A stretch of DNA of 64,000 nt from Telmatactis stephensoni (lineage: Eukaryota; Cnidaria; Anthozoa; Actiniaria; Isophelliidae), in NCBI GenBank assembly GCA_029948255.1, contig JALIZF010001632.1, positions 1 through 64,000 of the forward strand, in the 5' to 3' direction. The notes beneath the pieces are model-generated. The model searched no databases. It worked only from the letters and a program-made list of their open reading frames with translations, and had not been told where the DNA came from. Shown piece after piece: positions 60,801 through 64,000 of the stretch (position 1 is its first letter; each line of letters begins with the position of its first letter). A program made the translations under genes and the position numbers.

Positions 60801-62962
60801 CATTCATTTGTTCATTCATACATCAATTCATTCATTTATGTATCATGAACACCATGTTCCACTTCTTTATAGTAAATATTGAAATACAAATAATCAAGAG
60901 AATGGAAATATAAAAATTTTCAAAAAAAAATGTCATTACTCCAGTTGAAAGCAAGGGGTTATAAATTATAGTTTATTACAGGGATCATGCAAGCACTTTT
61001 TATGATCCTTTAAAAACATTTTCCATTTTATTTGCCAGGGCAGGCAGCTAACTCTATGGGTCACTGATTCAATGCAGACTCATCTCTGATCTGGAATGCT
61101 GAGTGTGCAAAAAAGCTAGTAAATAATACAGAGAACAGTGCATGTTAAACACATAGTGCAACACAATATACTTACTGGTTAAAGTGTTGTTCTGGTCTGG
61201 CTTCCTGGGGTGGTGGTTCATAAGGTGGTGGTGGAGGCAGATATGGAGTTCCTAGTGAACAAACATGCCACAAACAGCAATAGTCAGTTACAACACTACA
61301 AAATCCTCTTGTCCACAAGAATCTCTTAAGAAAGTGAAATTATAAAATGGCCAAATGAAGTCCTTGGAATTTTGATAGCTGATTGGAAAAAGTGAGTGTC
61401 AAGTACACCATGTACGCTCCACTCAAAAAAAGGGCGGGGATGCTTGTCATACCTTTTAGGGGTCAAAATCAGTGCTCTGGTACCTTTTAGGGTGTCTCAA
61501 ACTTTAATAGTGGACTACCAAAGACTAAACTGGTACCTTTTTGTGGTACTTTTCAGTAAATAAGTCACCGAAGATAGGCATCACAGCTACAGTTTTAACC
61601 ATTTCACTTTTTTCTCCACACTCATCCATAAAGGAATTTACATGTTGAAGATTCATTCAATCATTTGTTTTTGAGATGGTTATACCTTTTAGGGGTAAAA
61701 ATCTTGTGTTACCACACCCACCTTAATTAGACTCAGGTACCTTTTAGGAGTCTTTTTCAAAATTTCTGACGAGCATTTCTACCCTCCGATATATGGGAGT
61801 CCCCCACTTCCCAGGCTGCTGGGTAACATATGACAATCAACTAATACAATTGACTATTCATTAGTTGTTTACAAACCTACCATAATTCATGCTTTCATAT
61901 CCTGGGAGTGCACTAAACAGGTTAGCAGGTGGAGCACTAGGAGCTGGTGGTTGAGCATTATCACTGCCTTCAACATCTTGGTCCGGGATATCTGCTCCAC
62001 TGTAGGATGGAGTGTCTACATCTCCTAGGAAAGTAAAATATTTTTAATGTTAATATATTGTTATAACAGCTATTGTTACTTACTACTGGAACTGTTAGTT
62101 CTTAGTGCAACTTTGTGAATATAATATCAAACAATGAAACAATTAAATCCTTTACCATTTTACAGAATGAATTGTTGGCCAACTGTCTGTCAGCCAACAG
62201 CAGATAAATTTGGTATCCTCGTTGGCTGACTTTTACCCAGGGTATACATTTCATTGATCAGTATAATAAAAAAGTGAACTAGTTCGGACAGCATAAGTGT
62301 ATAACACCTCTTAGTAATTAATAAGTGTCATCAAAATGCAAACCAGAACTTGATCAAGTGCTTAAAATGAATGAGGATTTAGCATGATAGTAGCCAGTGC
62401 ATAAAGCCTGCTGCACATATTGAGAAACTGTGTGAGGAAACTGCCACGCAACACACGTAATTTCTCATCGTGTGCTCTTTTACCTGCTCTATTTTTGGCC
62501 TTGTGTAGCCAAAGATGCAACATCTGCAGTGAGAAATCATCTGAGCTAAGTGCCTCACGTGGCAGTTTCCTCATGCAGTTTATCAATGTGTGTGGCGGGC
62601 TTTATCCACCAAACACATCACACAATACCAGTTTTGCTCTCTTAGTATTATGGTCTCTTGCTAACAATCCTCACTGTTCTATTTGATTAGTAACTCTACT
62701 GTCATTTATTCTTCCAAATAAAACTTACCTTGAAAAGCAAGACCTTTTGAAGGATCAGTAGCTCCATACCCTGGCTGCTGAGGAGGGCCTCCATAGCCCT
62801 GTTGTGGAGGAGGCCCTTGTTGGGGCGGATAGCCTTGTTGGGGAGGATACCCTTGTTGGGGAGGGTACCCTTGTTGTGGAGGGTGCCCCTGCTGAGGTGG
62901 GTAGCCCTGTTGTGGAGGAGGCCCACCATACTGGGGTGCAAATCCTACTTGAGGCTGATTAC
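54681..62962 (-). CDS. SSUH2-like CXXCXGXG-motif protein (5' end outside window)
   Basis: Twelve exons join without phase conflict (1,385 nt; 460 complete residues to the stop). Family features in order: a Gln/Pro-rich N-terminal region; the conserved QARAALLKFADDHCCYGKGA block; the stretch PNWFENCEVKIEVPHTAVLK; six CXXC motifs of CXXCXGXG type (CHEC, CYNC, CTSC, CTWC, CITC, CWTC) as in the DnaJ zinc finger; VKWVNHLDNHVVERTDLPDE; VWPVSGFHDNDVNVGSKQLV; and a C-terminal YPQQCCCGCTIL. SSUH2 is the homologue of C. elegans ssu-2; human variants have been linked to dentin defects, and its biochemistry is poorly known. A chaperone-like or metal-binding role is suggested only by the motif. The first exon seen starts in phase 1 without a plausible initiator, so the start exon lies upstream, probably beyond 64000. 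Confidence 0.88.
54900..54985. repeat. Degenerate tandem GCGGGTTGCG(C/T)GCCAAAAT
   Basis: Four units of about 21 bp in the last intron of the SSUH2-like gene. Confidence 0.8.
55140..55215 (-). mobile_element. Possible tRNA-derived SINE head
   Basis: On the minus strand GGTGGCCGAGCGGTGAGAGC is an A-box-like tRNA 5' half. The B-box is only weakly matched (GGGTTTGAAC) and the spacing is off. Confidence 0.4.
55391..55495 (-). CDS. SSUH2-like exon k
   Basis: Acceptor GTTGTTTTAAG, donor CAA|GTAAGT, phase 0-0. VWPVSGFHDNDVNVGSKQLV, then DKHAVNFPNERILKQ. Confidence 0.88.
55715..55817 (-). CDS. SSUH2-like exon j
   Basis: Acceptor TTAATTTCTTCAG, donor AGG|GTATTG, phase 2 to 0. VNHLDNHVVERTDLPDELIV, then GSQGTEIFRQELPR. 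TGG (Trp) is completed across the junction, which supports the splice. Confidence 0.87.
56281..56535. repeat. GTTTATATCAG repeat, copy 2
   Basis: Inverted relative to copy 1 at 33080. Contains GTGCGAGCCATGTCTCTGTC, GATATAAACATGGTAGCC and AGCGCGCGCGTTATATC. Confidence 0.8.
56941..57083. mobile_element. Hairpin element beside exon i
   Basis: GTTATTGGTCGATTAACCAG pairs with CTGGTTAGTCGACCAATAAC. It ends 22 bp from the donor of exon i. Confidence 0.85.
57106..57198 (-). CDS. SSUH2-like exon i: fifth and sixth CXXC motifs
   Basis: Acceptor TATCGTTATTAG, donor TG|GTATGG, phase 2-2. CITCHGHGRVKCWTCNGQGN, then LKTYIELSVKW. Confidence 0.88.
57445..57650. repeat. GTTTATATCAG repeat, copy 3
   Basis: Shares TTGCTTTTATAAAATATTTT, CCATATCTCTGTCCTCTGAT and GGTAGCCAGCCAATCA with the copy at 56281-56535, in the same orientation. 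Confidence 0.8.
57787..58054. mobile_element. Foldback element in SSUH2-like intron
   Basis: Outer ACAGTC and GACTGT; AACAACAAAGTCATTTGCAT pairs with ATGCAAATGACTTTGTTGTT. 268 bp. It lies 90 bp from exon h. Confidence 0.88.
58144..58247 (-). CDS. SSUH2-like exon h: third and fourth CXXC motifs
   Basis: Acceptor GTTGTTATTTCAG chosen because it alone keeps phase 0; donor AG|GTATAT. CTSCHGSGHRTVYRDGEHHH, then CTWCHGSGRR. The His-rich spacer may add metal ligands. Confidence 0.88.
58990..59052 (-). CDS. SSUH2-like exon g: first two CXXC motifs
   Basis: Acceptor TTTGATTACAG, donor AGG|GTAAGT, phase 0-0, 21 codons. CHECFGAGFKRCYNCHGRG. Confidence 0.88.
59165..59245 (-). mobile_element. tRNA-like SINE head or tRNA pseudogene
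   Basis: The minus strand shows TTTGGTAGCTCAATTTGTAA (A box) and GGGGTTCAAAACCC (B box), about 35 bp apart. Acceptor-stem pairing is poor, so a SINE or pseudo-tRNA is likelier than a working tRNA. Confidence 0.55.
59410..59534 (-). CDS. SSUH2-like exon f
   Basis: Acceptor TTTCAACTCCAG, donor AAG|GTATAT, phase 1 to 0. GAPPPPWSIPANPPNWFENC, then EVKIEVPHTAVLK. Confidence 0.88.
59742..59802 (-). CDS. SSUH2-like exon e
   Basis: Acceptor TTGTTTAACTGCAG, donor G|GTACTG, phase 0 to 1. YSLSSFCEGRSTAYAFQPYT, the Y-x-L-x-x-F-x-E-x-R block of the family. Confidence 0.85.
60380..60550 (-). mobile_element. tRNA-derived SINE
   Basis: The minus strand has TGGCATAGTGGTTAAGCCAC (A box) and CCGGGTTCAAGTCCCGG (B box), followed by a body including CCGGAG and GGAGAAAAAACCCTCG. 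It lies next to exon d of the SSUH2-like gene. Confidence 0.7.
60590..60719 (-). CDS. SSUH2-like exon d: conserved core start
   Basis: Acceptor TGTACACTTCAG, donor GTAAGT, phase 2 to 0. SINEDQARAALLKFADDHCC, then YGKGAANDMEI, matching the SSUH2 family block. Confidence 0.88.
61176..61251 (-). CDS. SSUH2-like exon c: poly-Pro and core entry
   Basis: Acceptor TGTTCACTAG, donor GTAAGT, phase 1 to 2. TPYLPPPPPYEPPPQEARPE, then QHFNQ. Confidence 0.82.
61412..61808. mobile_element. 'CCCTAAAAGATACC' family, intronic copy
   Basis: Matches 52911-53288 closely: GGGGATGCTTGTCATACC, GGTACCTTTTAGGGTGTC, AATAAGTCACCGAAGATAGG, ending near TATATGGGAGTCCCCCAC. Confidence 0.85.
61881..62024 (-). CDS. SSUH2-like exon b: Pro/Ala linker
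   Basis: Acceptor ACTTTCCTAG, donor G|GTAGGT, phase 1-1. DVDTPSYSGADIPDQDVEGS, then APSAPPANLFSALPGYE. Low complexity. Confidence 0.8.
62395..62660. mobile_element. Foldback element related to 45168-45429
   Basis: GAGGAAACTGCCACG faces CGTGGCAGTTTCCTC. The right end carries ATACCAGTTTTGCTCTCTTA and TATTATGGTCTCTTG, as in the element at 45168-45429. Confidence 0.8.
62729..62962 (-). CDS. SSUH2-like exon a: PPQQGY repeats
   Basis: Acceptor TTGTGCTCACAG, donor G|GTAAG, phase 1-1, 78 codons. Eight to nine imperfect PPQQGYPPQQG units, probably disordered. They resemble the Pro/Gln/Gly/Tyr tails of other eukaryotic proteins, so this part alone is not diagnostic. Confidence 0.8.
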
Positions 62963-63575
62963 CTGTGAGCACAATAATTGTGTTTTTAATTATTAAAAAT
63001 ACAATGACTGAAGAAGCATGCACTGAGAACTTGAGTAAAAATGATTGGTTGAAAGATATTAATAATGATTATAATATTTTTGTCTTATCTAATCAAAACC
63101 CTGACCCCCTTAGAGCACAGTATTTCTTAGGAAAATAGGTATTTTGATCTCACAAGAAATAATACTGTAGTCAGAATTTAGGATGTACTGTGACTGTGGA
63201 TCATGTTTGTGCCCTTGAGCTAGACACTGTATTTGACATTGGTTCAGTCTGACTAGATCAACAACATTGCTGGAATCACTTTGGAATAGGAGTGGTAACC
63301 CCAACCTTGTAGTTAAGAAACCAAAAACGAGGAGCAAAACTATAATTTTAGATATTTTAATAGGCAACACAAATGTGACACTGCCAAGCCATAGTACAGT
63401 GCATGTGGCAATTAAGCCTTCACAGAGGGGGATATTGGGGGGGGGGGGATGTACTCAAAACTGCAAAACCACACAAAAAATCATAAAAAACTGCATCTGA
63501 AAAATCATGCTTTTTTTTATCATACATGTAAGTGATACAAAAACTGAAAAATGAAAAACTGCTAACTAAAGATTT
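62963..63575 (-). other. Upstream intron of the SSUH2-like gene
   Basis: No further in-phase exon recognised. A poly-G run at about 63438-63447. The gene's first exon is expected further upstream. Confidence 0.45.
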
Positions 63576-63795
63576 AATAGACCCCTTCACAGTTCCCTGC
63601 GCCATCTTGAAAGGTAGCCGTGCCTTTACATCGAAGCGAGACGAACGGTAAGCGTGCAATGATAGAGACCTTTTTTAACACCTAGAACAATTATTCACAG
63701 GTCTCTATCATTGCAAGCTCACCATTCGTCTCACTTCGATGCAAAAGGCATGGCTACCTTTCAAGATGGCGCAGAGAACTGTGAAGGGGACTATT
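63576..63795. mobile_element. Foldback element
   Basis: AATAGACCCCTTCACAGTTC pairs with GAACTGTGAAGGGGACTATT, and GGTCTCTATCATTG and its complement flank a short central loop. Arms are about 95 bp. Confidence 0.92.
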
Positions 63796-64000
63796 GGATT
63801 TCACCAAAAACTGCTGTCCAAAAACTACAAAATCCATAAACCACAGACATCTAGAAAACTGCCAAACCATGTATAAAATGAGCAAAAAATGTAAAACCGC
63901 ATTAAAAATCAGCAGAAACTAATAATAATAATACTATAATAATACTTTATTTAATTCACAGTATATTACAAAAAATATATACACAGTCCGCAGGTAGCAT
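63796..64000. other. Window end, AT-rich
   Basis: AATAATAATAATACT followed by ACTTTATTTAATTC is reminiscent of a retroelement 3' end, but it is cut by the window edge. Confidence 0.3.

Overview
This is a eukaryotic nuclear window. It is AT-rich by eye, has short exons with GT/AG introns, and is dense in microsatellites, minisatellites and palindromic (foldback) mobile elements. The gene content points to a metazoan, most likely an anthozoan cnidarian such as a stony coral: a secreted PAN/EGF mosaic, an SRCR/EGF/trypsin mosaic, and an SSUH2-like CXXCXGXG protein. The species cannot be named from the sequence alone. No CRISPR array, rRNA or confident functional tRNA gene was seen.

Layout. Positions 1-3200 are repeats. 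A plus-strand secreted PAN-EGF-EGF gene starts at 3267. Four 5' exons (3267-7353) are clear and a lectin-like terminal exon lies at 22409-22709. The roughly 15 kb between them is almost wholly mobile and tandem repeats, and the reading phase shows that at least one exon is unaccounted for. Positions 22.7-29.1 kb are foldback elements and tandem duplications. At 29497-30087 (+) there is an intronless PH-domain gene with its own TATA box and poly(A) signals. Positions 30.2-34.2 kb are gene-poor and end in a 42-bp minisatellite.

The best-resolved locus is on the minus strand from 47590 down to 34205. Fourteen exons can be joined without a phase conflict into a predicted 1,304-residue secreted protein: signal peptide, three SRCR domains, one calcium-binding-type EGF unit, five SRCR domains, and a trypsin-like domain with its His/Asp/Ser triad. 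Every domain exon is phase 1-1, the classic exon-shuffling arrangement. Unusual points are the missing IVGG-type activation motif, vicinal Cys pairs in six of eight SRCR domains, and tandem duplications of two exon 3' ends.

Positions 47.6-54.6 kb hold no gene I can support, only repeats. From 62962 down to 54681 (minus) there are 12 exons of an SSUH2-like gene. It has a proline/glutamine-rich N-terminal region, a conserved core with six CXXC zinc-binding motifs, and a Cys-rich C-terminus ending CTIL. Its first exon probably lies beyond 64000.

The gene models were built by hand from splice signals, phase arithmetic and family resemblance. No search was run. The dominant non-genic signal is the number of near-perfect palindromes, several of them members of families that recur within the window. 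I found no evidence for a wholly new biological system. The strongest leads are the odd activation region and cysteine pattern of the SRCR protease, and the repeat-driven duplication of its exon ends.
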